Below are positions 24,879 to 33,290 of a DNA stretch of 64,000 nt, piece after piece. The DNA is from Sulfidibacterium sp964549335. Its GTDB lineage: Bacteria > Bacteroidota > Bacteroidia > Bacteroidales > F082. The DNA is taken from contig CAZJUQ010000011.1 in NCBI GenBank assembly GCA_964549335.1, positions 1 through 64,000 on the forward strand, read 5' to 3'. The position numbers were made by a program, and so were the translations under genes. Below the pieces are notes generated by a model. The model had not been told where the DNA came from. It did not search any database and saw only the letters and a list, made by a program, of their open reading frames with translations. Positions within the stretch are counted from its first letter, which is position 1. Every line of letters begins with the position of its first letter.

Positions 24879-26726
24879 ATGGAAACAATATATATTATAT
24901 TTATGATTTTTCTCGGTGGAGCGGTAGTTACATACTTTGCCGGAAAAATAAACGGATTTCTTCAGGATATACTTTTCCTCGCTACGGTATTGATACCTGC
25001 ATATATGTTTTATGCCGCGTATTCAGTGGGTGATATTGTAAGTTTTGATGCAGGGGGGATTACTCTCTCGTGGGGAATAAACTCCTTCGGTTGGTTATTT
25101 TCGTTAATTGTCCTGGGACTCGGCTCGGTAGTGGCATTTTATGCCGTAAGTTTTATGAAAGGTAAAGAACGCAGAGGATATTTCTATTTTAACTATATCC
25201 TCAGCATTATGTCAATGACCGGCATTTTGATAAGCCGCGATTTGGTTTCGTTCTTTATTTTTTGGGAGATAATGACCTGGTCGTCTTACCTTATGGCAAT
25301 ATACAGCGGAAAGGATGTGCAACGTGTCGGTATAAAATATTTTGTGTTTAGTGCCATCGGTGCTTACGCAATGCTTATGGCTATTGTAATAGTACACCAT
25401 ATCAGCGGTAGTTTTATGATAGACGATATGGTTGCATCGTACAAAACTATGGCGCCTTCCATGCAAATATGGATTCCTGTTCTGTTTTTAATGGCATTCG
25501 GCGTGAAAGCCGCTTTGATGCCTCTGCACGTTTGGGCACCGGGAGCTTATGGAAATGCTCCGATGGCTTATACTTCCCTCTTTTCGGGAGCGCTTTCCAA
25601 AATGGGGGTTTACGGAATGACCATTGTACTGGTGTCGATGATAAATAAACTTCCGCAAGGCATTTGGTTTCGCGAAGTGTTGGCATGGCTCGGAGGGATT
25701 ACAGCTGCAATAGGAACCCTTTGGGCAATAAAACAGGATGATGCCAAAAGGCTGTTGGCTTACTCTTCGGTGGCTCAGCTCGGATACATAGTTACCGGTA
25801 TTGCAATAGGAACCGAATTGGCTATGCTGGCGGGTTTGTTCCTTGCCGTAATGCATGCTCTGTTTAAAGGTGCACTGTTTATGGTGGTTGGCGCAATAGA
25901 GCGTCAAACGGGAACTACCAACTTTACCGAAGTTACAGGTTTGGTTCGTAAAATGCCTTGGACATTTATTGTGGCTCTCTTTTCCATAATTGCTTTGGCA
26001 GGTATCCCCCCGTTGGGTGGATTTGTCGGCAAGTGGATGTTATACGAGTCGCTTATCACAAGCAACCATTATCTTCTGGTAGTGGTAATATTCTTTTCAA
26101 GCACGGCAGCTTTCTTGTATTGCTATAAATTCCTTTTCGGATTTTTCCTCGGACAGGAAGAAAAAGAGTGGGAACATGTAAAAGAGGCTCCCGCGCTTAT
26201 GGTTGTTCCCGGTTTGGTATTATCGGTATTTATGTTTGTCCTCGGTACCTTCCCCGGTATTATTTTAAAACCCATAAATGCCGGTTTGACCGGAATAGGT
26301 TTTGCAGATACTTACAAGCATCTCTGGGAAACCTCCATAATATTTAACGGTTGGGGCGACCAGGTGGTATTACAACCAATTTTGTATGCCGTTATTGCAA
26401 TATTTGCTTTCTTTACAATTTTCTTGTTTATCAAGGGTTTTAAAAACACACGTTACGTCACCACCAAAGATATCAGTACCTCGGGCGAAGTTCCCGCCGA
26501 AGACGAAAACCTTACATTCTCGGTAAACTTTTATCAACCTTTCTTGCGTGCCGTCGAACCCGTGATGAGGAGACAAATAGACAAGTACTATACCGGTTTT
26601 GCAAACGGTTTGGAAGCTTTATTCCAGTTTACCAGAAGAATTTACACGGGAAACGGTCAAACATATGCCGTTTATGTTTTGGTTTTTGTGGTGATATTAA
26701 TTTTGTTTAAAGATATAATCTTCTAA
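24879..26726 (+). CDS. Second proton-channel subunit (MrpA/NuoL-like, MbxH')
   Basis: A 615-residue antiporter-like subunit. Core motifs are SRDLVSFFIFWEIMTWSSYLMAIYSG, MPLHVWAPGAYGNAPMAYTSLFSGALSKMGVYG, RLLAYSSVAQLGYI and LAGIPPLGGFVGKW. The roughly 100-residue C-terminal extension (residues about 510-615: a charged loop, a helix with RAVEPVMRRQIDKYYTGFANGL, and a final membrane helix) may be the lateral arm that clamps neighbouring subunits in NuoL-type proteins. Having two pump subunits separates this operon from MBH-type hydrogenases, which have one. Confidence 0.9.
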   Translation: METIYIIFMIFLGGAVVTYFAGKINGFLQDILFLATVLIPAYMFYAAYSVGDIVSFDAGGITLSWGINSFGWLFSLIVLGLGSVVAFYAVSFMKGKERRGYFYFNYILSIMSMTGILISRDLVSFFIFWEIMTWSSYLMAIYSGKDVQRVGIKYFVFSAIGAYAMLMAIVIVHHISGSFMIDDMVASYKTMAPSMQIWIPVLFLMAFGVKAALMPLHVWAPGAYGNAPMAYTSLFSGALSKMGVYGMTIVLVSMINKLPQGIWFREVLAWLGGITAAIGTLWAIKQDDAKRLLAYSSVAQLGYIVTGIAIGTELAMLAGLFLAVMHALFKGALFMVVGAIERQTGTTNFTEVTGLVRKMPWTFIVALFSIIALAGIPPLGGFVGKWMLYESLITSNHYLLVVVIFFSSTAAFLYCYKFLFGFFLGQEEKEWEHVKEAPALMVVPGLVLSVFMFVLGTFPGIILKPINAGLTGIGFADTYKHLWETSIIFNGWGDQVVLQPILYAVIAIFAFFTIFLFIKGFKNTRYVTTKDISTSGEVPAEDENLTFSVNFYQPFLRAVEPVMRRQIDKYYTGFANGLEALFQFTRRIYTGNGQTYAVYVLVFVVILILFKDIIF

Positions 26727-26739
26727 AAAAGATAAAATA

Positions 26740-27651
26740 ATGGAAGAGATTTTAATGAATATTTTAGGAGCAATTGTTACGTTTATCGTAGCATTTGCCG
26801 TTGGGATGACCTATGGCGGATTGACGCGAAAAATTACTGCACGTATTCAAAACCGTAAAGGACCGCCATGGTATCAGAATTTTATAGATGCATATAAATT
26901 ATATTCCAAATCAACGGCAATACACCACGGCGCATTACACTTTTTGGGACCTGCTTTTTTAATGGTTTCGTCGGTGATGACTCTTCTTTTCGTACCTGTT
27001 TTAACACACAATAATTGGTTTGAAAATCTGACTTTTGACGGTGATTTGATATTTCTGATATACATCATGACTTTCGGACCATTGGGAATGGCACTCGGAG
27101 CCGGTCAAACCGGAAACCCGAACTCTGCAATAGGTGTTACTCGTGGATTAAGTCAAATGGTGGGTTTCGAAATCCCATGGGTTATGGCTCTTGTGTCGTT
27201 AATGATACAATACGATACCACCTCCGTTACGGGATTGATGGCAGCACAGGAACAATCGGGCAGTTGGCTGATGTTTTCGTCGCCATTCGCTTTTGTTGCC
27301 GCTGTTATGGCCATGCTCGGAATGTTCAGGTATTCACCGTTCGATATTGTCGGAGCTCCCACCGAGTTGGCTTCGGGACCTGTTTCGGAAAACGGCGGCA
27401 AATTCCTATTTGTTATGATGTCGTCGGGTTCGGTGTTTACTTTTGCCAAACTAACCCTTTATGTCGATTTGTTTTTGGGCGGTGCCGACAATCTGGTGGA
27501 ATTGTTGATTAAGACATTCCTGCTGTATATGATACCGGTACTTTACGGAACTGTTAGTCCCCGTTACCGTACCGAACAATCAATAAGATGGTTTTGGGGC
27601 TGGCCCAGCTTTTTCGGTTTGCTGGCTATTTTACAAGCTGTAATCTTTTAA
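26740..27651 (+). CDS. NuoH-like membrane subunit (MbxM/MbhM)
   Basis: A 303-residue polytopic protein homologous to complex I subunit NuoH/ND1, the link between the hydrophilic arm and the pumps. It shows the early RIQNRKGPPWYQNFIDAYKLY loop and the strongly conserved cytoplasmic loop RYSPFDIVGAPTELASGPV (complex I: PFDLPEAExELVAG). The acidic residues of that loop are partly retained. It begins 13 bases after the second pump subunit. Confidence 0.9.
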   Translation: MEEILMNILGAIVTFIVAFAVGMTYGGLTRKITARIQNRKGPPWYQNFIDAYKLYSKSTAIHHGALHFLGPAFLMVSSVMTLLFVPVLTHNNWFENLTFDGDLIFLIYIMTFGPLGMALGAGQTGNPNSAIGVTRGLSQMVGFEIPWVMALVSLMIQYDTTSVTGLMAAQEQSGSWLMFSSPFAFVAAVMAMLGMFRYSPFDIVGAPTELASGPVSENGGKFLFVMMSSGSVFTFAKLTLYVDLFLGGADNLVELLIKTFLLYMIPVLYGTVSPRYRTEQSIRWFWGWPSFFGLLAILQAVIF

Positions 27652-27661
27652 TTGATAGAAA

Positions 27662-28207
27662 ATGATTAACGATAAAAATTCGCAAAAAATAGTAGATATT
27701 ATCCAGAATTGGGCGAGAAAACACTCAATCTGGGTATTGGCTTACGGCACAGGGTGCGGAGCCATTGAAATTCCCCCCACAATGACATCGCGTTACGATG
27801 CCGAACGTTTGGGTGTACGAGGTGCTGCTACACCGCGCCAAGCCGATGTTCTTCTGATAACGGGATATCTTACCGTAAAGACTTTAAAACGTGTTATCCG
27901 TGTTTACGAACAGATGCAAGACCCCAAGTACGTGATAGGTTTCGGTTCCTGTACCATTAACGGTGGAATGTATTACGATTCGTACAACACCATTAAAGTG
28001 TTGGACAAATATCTCCCCGTTGATGTGTATATTAACGGTTGTATGCCGCGTCCCGAAGCTGTTTTGTCGGGATTTGCACAACTGCAAAAACGCATTGCCG
28101 AAGGAAGAGCTACGGGTGCCCGCCATTATAAAGAAAATTTGGAGTGGTACCGTGCCAATCAGAAAAAAATTATTCCCAACTGGATTATGCCCGAATATAA
28201 CTGGTAA
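27662..28207 (+). CDS. NuoB-like small subunit (MbxJ) with a three-cysteine cluster site
   Basis: A 181-residue homologue of complex I NuoB and the hydrogenase small subunit, which holds the 4Fe-4S cluster nearest the active site. Complex I uses four cysteines, two of them in tandem (CCxxE). Here the motif is GTGCGAIE: C32 is present and the neighbouring position is Gly33. The other ligands are C97 (GFGSC) and C127 (INGCMPRPE). These three are the only cysteines in the whole protein, so one iron of the cluster must be open or bound by a non-cysteine ligand. The MBS sulfane reductase was described as using a site-differentiated cluster, which fits. Confidence 0.9.
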   Translation: MINDKNSQKIVDIIQNWARKHSIWVLAYGTGCGAIEIPPTMTSRYDAERLGVRGAATPRQADVLLITGYLTVKTLKRVIRVYEQMQDPKYVIGFGSCTINGGMYYDSYNTIKVLDKYLPVDVYINGCMPRPEAVLSGFAQLQKRIAEGRATGARHYKENLEWYRANQKKIIPNWIMPEYNW

Positions 28208-28210
28208 AAA

Positions 28211-28789
28211 ATGAGTATGATGAAGGAATTAAAAGAAAATATTATAAAAAGAATCAAGGCAAGTTTTCCCGATGCCGTTGAGAAAAACGACTTCAACTAC
28301 AACCGTCTTGATTTTATTATTGATAAAAACAAAGTACCCTCAATGCTTCTCTATTTAAAGGAAGAAATGGGTTTCATTCACCTGTCGCATGCCAGCTGTG
28401 TCGATTGGTTGGAAGAGGGTGAATTTGAATTGGTATTTATTGTTTGGTCACCTGTCGATAAGATTAAGGTTTTTGTACACACCCGTGTTGACAGGGATAA
28501 TCCGGTAATGGAAAACATGGATATGATATGGCCGCAGTTAAACACTTATGAACGTGAATTTCGTGAACTATACGGAGTTCAATTTACAGGTTTGGTAGCC
28601 CCCGACGAGTTTATTCTCGAAGATTGGCAAGGACCTCCGCCATACCGTCGCGATTTTGACACTGCAGCATATGCCGAAAAAACTTTCTGGCACCGTCCCG
28701 GCAGGGAGGATGCACAGGATGTACGTGAAACCATTGCCTCGCGCGATGGAGAAGAAATTCCCGATTTTGCAAAAAAATACTCGAGATAA
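28211..28789 (+). CDS. NuoC-like subunit (MbxK)
   Basis: A 192-residue homologue of the 30-kDa complex I subunit. The signature is YEREFRELYGVQFTG (canonical: ERExWDMFGI), followed by LEDWQGPPPYRRDFD. HLSHASCVDWLEEGEFELVF forms the typical central strand region. It starts 3 bases after the NuoB-like gene and ends 1 base before the NuoD-like gene. Separate NuoC and NuoD chains match the MBX layout. Confidence 0.9.
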   Translation: MSMMKELKENIIKRIKASFPDAVEKNDFNYNRLDFIIDKNKVPSMLLYLKEEMGFIHLSHASCVDWLEEGEFELVFIVWSPVDKIKVFVHTRVDRDNPVMENMDMIWPQLNTYEREFRELYGVQFTGLVAPDEFILEDWQGPPPYRRDFDTAAYAEKTFWHRPGREDAQDVRETIASRDGEEIPDFAKKYSR

Positions 28790-28790
28790 G

Positions 28791-29894
28791 ATGAGAGAAA
28801 AAGCAACAACATTATACATAGGACCACAGCACCCCGGTATTACCGGAAATATGATGGTAAAAGTCAAAGTAGAGGGTGATACCATTGTGGAAGCACGCAC
28901 GGAAGTGGGATATTTGCACCGTGCTTTTGAGAAACTGCAGGAACGCCGCAACTGGCTTCAAAGTTTTACTTTACTTTGCCGCTTTTGTGTCCCCGAACCC
29001 GACCCCGTGGAAGAGTCGTACGCCAGGGCGGTAGAGATGCTCGAAGGCAGACAAGTGCCCGAAAGAGCCAAGTATATACGCGTGCTTATGCTCGAGCTGG
29101 CACGTATGGGCTCTTATCTTTTGTGGTACGGCGGTCAAAACGGATCGTTGGGACTTTATACCATGGGACAATGGTCGGTGGGAGACAGAAACTATATTCT
29201 CGACCTTTTTGAAGAACTTACCGGAGGACGTGTTTACCACATGTACATATGGCCCGGCGGTGTTCGACGCGATTTGCCGGAAGGTTTTGCCGACAAAGTT
29301 CTACGCACCATGGATTACTTCGAAAAACGTCTTAAAGATTACGACGACCTTATGTTCGAAAATACCATTTTCCAGAAAAGAACACAAGGGGTAGGTGTTA
29401 TACCCAAAGAAAAAGCTGTGGAATGGGGCGTTGTGGGTCCTGTTCTCAGAGGATGCGGCATACGTAGCGATATAAGAATCGACGACCCTTACGAGGTGTA
29501 TGATAAACTCGATTTCGAAGTTCCTACAGCCGAAGGCGGTGACATCTGGGCTCGTGCACTCGTGCGCCGCCAAGAGATACGCCAGTCGATACGGATTATC
29601 CGTCAGGTTATTGAAAAAATGCCTGCGGGTGATTATTACAACAGAATTCCTAACCCGCATAAATGGGCTTTGCCCAAAGGCGATGCTTATGCACGTACCG
29701 AGGCAACCCGCGGCGAAGTGGGTATGTATATTGTAAGCGACGGAAGTACCCGCCCGAGACGAACCCACTTCAGAGGCGCCGCCTATGTTCATGCCGTTTC
29801 GCTGCTCGAAAAAATTCTCGTGGGCGAAAATGTTGCGGATATATCGGCTATAATGAACAGCTTGGGAACTTGCCCGCCCGAAATAGAACGTTAA
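28791..29894 (+). CDS. NuoD/hydrogenase large-subunit homologue (MbxL) without full [NiFe] motifs
   Basis: A 367-residue homologue of complex I NuoD and group 4 hydrogenase large subunits. GPQHPG at residues 11-16 and the EVGYLHRAFEKL helix are typical. [NiFe] enzymes bind the metals through an N-terminal and a C-terminal CxxC pair. Here the N-terminal site reads LLCRFCVPEPD (C63, C66), without the usual RxCGxC context, and the C-terminal site is LGTCPPEIER with one cysteine (C361) and no pair. A [NiFe] centre is therefore unlikely. I start at the ATG at 28791, giving the family N-terminus; a longer frame from 28656 overlaps the previous gene. Confidence 0.9.
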   Translation: MREKATTLYIGPQHPGITGNMMVKVKVEGDTIVEARTEVGYLHRAFEKLQERRNWLQSFTLLCRFCVPEPDPVEESYARAVEMLEGRQVPERAKYIRVLMLELARMGSYLLWYGGQNGSLGLYTMGQWSVGDRNYILDLFEELTGGRVYHMYIWPGGVRRDLPEGFADKVLRTMDYFEKRLKDYDDLMFENTIFQKRTQGVGVIPKEKAVEWGVVGPVLRGCGIRSDIRIDDPYEVYDKLDFEVPTAEGGDIWARALVRRQEIRQSIRIIRQVIEKMPAGDYYNRIPNPHKWALPKGDAYARTEATRGEVGMYIVSDGSTRPRRTHFRGAAYVHAVSLLEKILVGENVADISAIMNSLGTCPPEIER

Positions 29895-29925
29895 TAATTT
29901 TGATAAAGACAAAAAACATTAAAAT

Positions 29926-31716
29926 ATGAGCTTTTTTGATCTAAACGGAACACTTAAACCTTTAACCGCATTAAAACAATTCGGTAAAAAACCGCATACA
30001 ATATCTTATCCTAAAGAATCGAAAGAGGCAGCCGACCGCTATCGCGGCTTGCACTATAACAATCTGGAAGAGTGTATAGGTTGCGGTAACTGTTCCACAA
30101 TTTGCCAAAATGCCGCTATCGATATGATACATATCGAAGGCATTGAAGGAAAAAAGGGAGATTCGGGATTGCGTCCCCGTGTTGACAACGGACGTTGCTG
30201 CTGGTGTGCTCTTTGTGTAGAAGTTTGCCCCACGGGAAGTTTAAGTCTTACCAAAGATTACATCTTTGTTAGCGAAAATCCCGACGATTTCTTGTGGATA
30301 CCCGGCGTTGACAATCCAGGAGGAAAAGAGAATATATCGTTTTACAGTACAAAAGAGATCTCCCTTAACGACTTTCAACGTGTACCGATGCCCGAACTCG
30401 AAGGGAAAGAACGTGTTAAAAGTTTTGCCGAAGTGGTACTCGGATACAACGAAGAGCAGGCACGTGCCGAAGCAAGCCGTTGTATCAGTTGCGGTATTTG
30501 TACCGAAGTTTGCCCCGACCATATGCACATTCCCGAATACATTAATGCAATAGCTTCGGGTAACGATGCCGATGCCGTTCGTATTATATACGACAATAAC
30601 CCGTTGCCGGAAATGTGCGGTAAGGTGTGTACCCGCCGGTGCGAAGAGGTTTGTGCCATTGCCACAAGGGGCGAAGCCGTTGCAATACGCTGGTTGAAAC
30701 GGTATGCTACCGAAACGGCAGCAACAGCTGATATTACACGCGAAATTGTTAATCCCGAAATCAGGGAACCCAACGGCAAAACCGTCGGCATAATTGGTGC
30801 CGGACCTTCCGGGCTTACTGCCGCCTATTATCTTGCCTTACGCGGTTACGACGTTACCATTTACGAAGCAAATGCCAAAGCCGGTGGTGCCACTATGTAC
30901 GGCATACCCAAATACCGTTTCCCCATCGAAAGTCTCGATAAACAGATAGATTATATCCAAAGTATAGGTGTGAAAATCCATTTCAACACCAAAGTGGGTA
31001 AAGATATATCCTTTAAAGAGATATACGATAAATACGATGCCGTATTTATGGGAGTGGGATTCCCCGACGCTTGGCCGCTTGGTGTTGAGGGCGACGACGC
31101 CGAAGGTTCGATGCAGGCATTCCGCTTCCTGTATATGATAAACTCGGGCGAAAAAGTTGATATCGGCGATAAGGTTGTAGTAGTGGGAGGTGGTAATGTT
31201 GCCATCGATGCTGCCCGTGTAAGCCGCCGTCTCGGTGCAGAAGTTACCATTCTTTACCGCCGCCGTGTTGAAGATATGCCTGCCGACTGGGAAGAGATAG
31301 AAGGAGCCGAAGACGAAGGTGTTAATATCGTTCCTCAGGGTATCCCCGTTAAAATTCATAAGGACGAAAACGGCAGGGTGAAAGCCGTTGAATACTTGAA
31401 AGCAGAAATGGTGCCCGACGATAAAGGCGGCCGTCCGAGACCGAAACCTATCGAAGGCAGCAATACCATAATCGAAGCTACTGCGGTTATGGCCGCTATC
31501 GGTCAAATGGGCGATTACAGTTTCTTGCCCGAAGAATTTACCGAAAAGATTAAAATCGAAAGAGGCCGCTTCGTCGTTAACGAAAAACAACAAACAGGCG
31601 ACCCGAAAGTGTTTGCAGGTGGCGACGCCGTTAACCGTACCGCTGATGCAATATCGGCTATTGCCGACGGTTTCCGTGCTTGTAAAGCTATCGACGAAAT
31701 GCTTTCAAAAAAATAG
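29926..31716 (+). CDS. Fused NuoI-like ferredoxin and GltD/NfnB-like NAD(P)H oxidoreductase (MbxN-GltD)
   Basis: A 596-residue fusion. Residues 45-110 form a NuoI/MbxN-like domain with two 4Fe-4S motifs (C50-C53-C56-C60 and C91-C94-C97-C101). Residues about 175-596 are a complete GltD-type flavoprotein: cluster motifs C186-C189-C192-C196 and C231-C235-C239-C243, an FAD Rossmann fold (GIIGAGPSG, 288-296), a second Rossmann fold for NAD(P)H (VVVVGGGNVAIDAA, about 417-430) ending in a basic YRRR that favours NADPH, and a C-terminal FAD motif (FAGGDAVN). In this position archaeal MBX complexes have a simple ferredoxin-like subunit. The fusion should let NAD(P)H exchange electrons with the membrane complex. 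It is the last gene before a strong terminator. Confidence 0.92.
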   Translation: MSFFDLNGTLKPLTALKQFGKKPHTISYPKESKEAADRYRGLHYNNLEECIGCGNCSTICQNAAIDMIHIEGIEGKKGDSGLRPRVDNGRCCWCALCVEVCPTGSLSLTKDYIFVSENPDDFLWIPGVDNPGGKENISFYSTKEISLNDFQRVPMPELEGKERVKSFAEVVLGYNEEQARAEASRCISCGICTEVCPDHMHIPEYINAIASGNDADAVRIIYDNNPLPEMCGKVCTRRCEEVCAIATRGEAVAIRWLKRYATETAATADITREIVNPEIREPNGKTVGIIGAGPSGLTAAYYLALRGYDVTIYEANAKAGGATMYGIPKYRFPIESLDKQIDYIQSIGVKIHFNTKVGKDISFKEIYDKYDAVFMGVGFPDAWPLGVEGDDAEGSMQAFRFLYMINSGEKVDIGDKVVVVGGGNVAIDAARVSRRLGAEVTILYRRRVEDMPADWEEIEGAEDEGVNIVPQGIPVKIHKDENGRVKAVEYLKAEMVPDDKGGRPRPKPIEGSNTIIEATAVMAAIGQMGDYSFLPEEFTEKIKIERGRFVVNEKQQTGDPKVFAGGDAVNRTADAISAIADGFRACKAIDEMLSKK

Positions 31717-31735
31717 GTACCCTAAACCGTTCAAT

Positions 31736-31779
31736 AAAAAAGGCTGCTCTTCGTTATTGAAAGAGCAGCCTTCTTTATT
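31736..31779. terminator. Bidirectional terminator at the end of the MBX-like operon
   Basis: A 12-bp perfect stem (31740-31751 with 31761-31772) is followed by a T-rich tail on the plus strand and flanked by an A run that becomes a T run on the minus strand. It can therefore end both the operon and the convergent lyase gene. Confidence 0.9.
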
Positions 31780-31850
31780 TTAAGCTTACAAAAAGATGAA
31801 ATTGCCTTATCAGGTAAAAAAAATTAAAAGGAATTAACGTTTAAAGGAAA

Positions 31851-32861
31851 TTATTTTCTTCCGCTCATACTTTTGGGGATACGTCCTTGATTTATTGTTT
31901 TTGAACGCAAACGCCTTCCTACAATTTTTTCAACGGTTTTGCCTATTTTCAATATATAGTCGATGTCGAGATTTGTTTCAATGCCCATTTCATCCATCAT
32001 AACTGCCATATCTTCGGTACTTACAAGTCCCACATCATTGGGGTCGTTATAGTAATATTCACCTGTTCCCGCTACGGGCACACCATCAACAAAGTTTGCC
32101 GGTTGACCTCCAATACCTCCGAGTGTTGATTCGAAATTTGTCATACCTGCCTGTAATGCCGCTAAAACATTAGCAAGACCCCAACCCCGTGTGGTGTGGA
32201 AGTGAGCTATCTGTTTATCGGGGTTGTCAATGCTGTCGAGAAGCATGGAAAAATACCTGTAAACCCTGTCGGGTGAAGCTGAACCGTCATGGTCGGCATG
32301 TTCCACATCGTTGGCTCCTATATCGAACCACCGTTTTGTAAATTCAACGGCATCTTCAAGTTTTGTAGGACCTTCAATGGGACACCCCCATATTGTGCTT
32401 ACCGTACCGTTTACTTTGATGCCCGCTTCACGGGCTTTGGGTATCCATTCTTCCGCCATTGCCCAGTACTCTTTGAGAGTAAGTCCCGAATTTTTTTTCT
32501 GGTGCGATTCGCTTGTGGATACCATAAGTAAAATGCGGTCGGGTCCGTATCCCTCTTTTTTTGCTTTAATGGCACGCTCAATGGCACGCTCGCGTATGGT
32601 AACCGCCGTAAGAACAACATCGTCGAGTTTATCTTTTACTCTCTTGCTGTTTCTTATCAGCTTAAACAATTCGTCGGCATCGGCAAACTGTGGCATTCCT
32701 TTGGGATTCCCGAAATTTGTAACCTCCAAATGTTTAAATCCCGCAAGTATAAGCTGTTCCAAAACCCAAAGTTTTGCCGCCGTGGGTATAAAATGTTCTT
32801 CATGTTGAAAACCGTCGCGTACGGTTATATCTCCTATTACTACTTTTTTAGGGTAATTCAT
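31851..32861 (-). CDS. DRE-TIM metallolyase, HMG-CoA lyase-like
   Basis: A 336-residue protein of the HMGL-like (DRE-TIM) family, whose members cleave or form C-C bonds through enolates at a divalent metal. The N-terminal DITVRDGFQHE gives the R-D-G-x-Q motif, and AHFHTTRGWG supplies the metal-binding HxH. The C-terminal loop reads GGIGGQPANFVDGVP, whereas HMG-CoA lyases have GGLGGCP with a catalytic cysteine; here Gln replaces it. NVEHADHDG-like sequence in the middle is also unusual. HMG-CoA lyase activity is therefore uncertain, and a different acyl-CoA or ketoacid substrate is possible. It is a single-gene unit, convergent with the MBX-like operon. Confidence 0.8.
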   Translation of the reverse strand: MNYPKKVVIGDITVRDGFQHEEHFIPTAAKLWVLEQLILAGFKHLEVTNFGNPKGMPQFADADELFKLIRNSKRVKDKLDDVVLTAVTIRERAIERAIKAKKEGYGPDRILLMVSTSESHQKKNSGLTLKEYWAMAEEWIPKAREAGIKVNGTVSTIWGCPIEGPTKLEDAVEFTKRWFDIGANDVEHADHDGSASPDRVYRYFSMLLDSIDNPDKQIAHFHTTRGWGLANVLAALQAGMTNFESTLGGIGGQPANFVDGVPVAGTGEYYYNDPNDVGLVSTEDMAVMMDEMGIETNLDIDYILKIGKTVEKIVGRRLRSKTINQGRIPKSMSGRK

Positions 32862-32944
32862 ATCAAAATCCGATTATTAATTGTGTGAAATAAAAACAGT
32901 CAGCTAAGATAAATATTTTTCGGTTATACGTCACCGGTATTTTT

Positions 32945-33114
32945 CTTTTATTACCAATGCCCTGTTTTCCTTTCGGTAATCGTTATCATGGTACTTTACT
33001 AACCGTTGAATTGCTAACGCCTAATTCCTCTGCAATCTATTTTTATTGTTTCGCGGCTTTTACGTAAGCTTCAATTTGGTACCTTTGCCCTTTGGTTAGA
33101 TGTTTTGTTTTTAT
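32945..33114 (-). pseudogene. IS30-type transposase N-terminal remnant
   Basis: Reading the minus strand from about 33114 gives KHLTKGQRYQIEAYVKAAKQ, two in-frame stops, then IAEELGVSNSTVSK. After a frame shift, HDNDYRKENRALVIKE follows. This is the helix-turn-helix start of an IS30-family transposase (compare LTxEQRYxIExLLKAG...IAxxLGVSxSTISRE). The two stops (TAA, TAG) are one base from CAA and CAG, and the expected ATG is ATA, so it has decayed by point mutation. The remaining 429-base gap (32862-33290) holds no other gene, and I see no terminal inverted repeats. Confidence 0.65.
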
Positions 33115-33290
33115 AACTTTTATTTGGCAATTTAGGTGTTAAAGTAAGAGACTTTAACCGTTCAGAGAAAGAGAAACGGGAAAATATTTCTTTGTTTTTC
33201 TTTACTGACAAAATCACCTTGAAAACGGTAAAAAATAGTATGTGCGGAACTCTGATAAGTTTCGTGTATTAACTGCAAAAAACAGAAAAG

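Noticed and set aside
30838..31593. 251-residue antisense frame over the GltD-like domain
   Set aside because: It is long only because the conserved gene opposite it avoids certain codons; it has no domain signature or start signal.
19871..31716. Standard complex I (nuo) operon or group 4 [NiFe] hydrogenase
   Set aside because: MrpE/F/G/B/C-type subunits are present and NuoE/F/G, A, J are absent, which excludes a normal nuo operon. The large subunit lacks the second CxxC pair needed for a [NiFe] centre.
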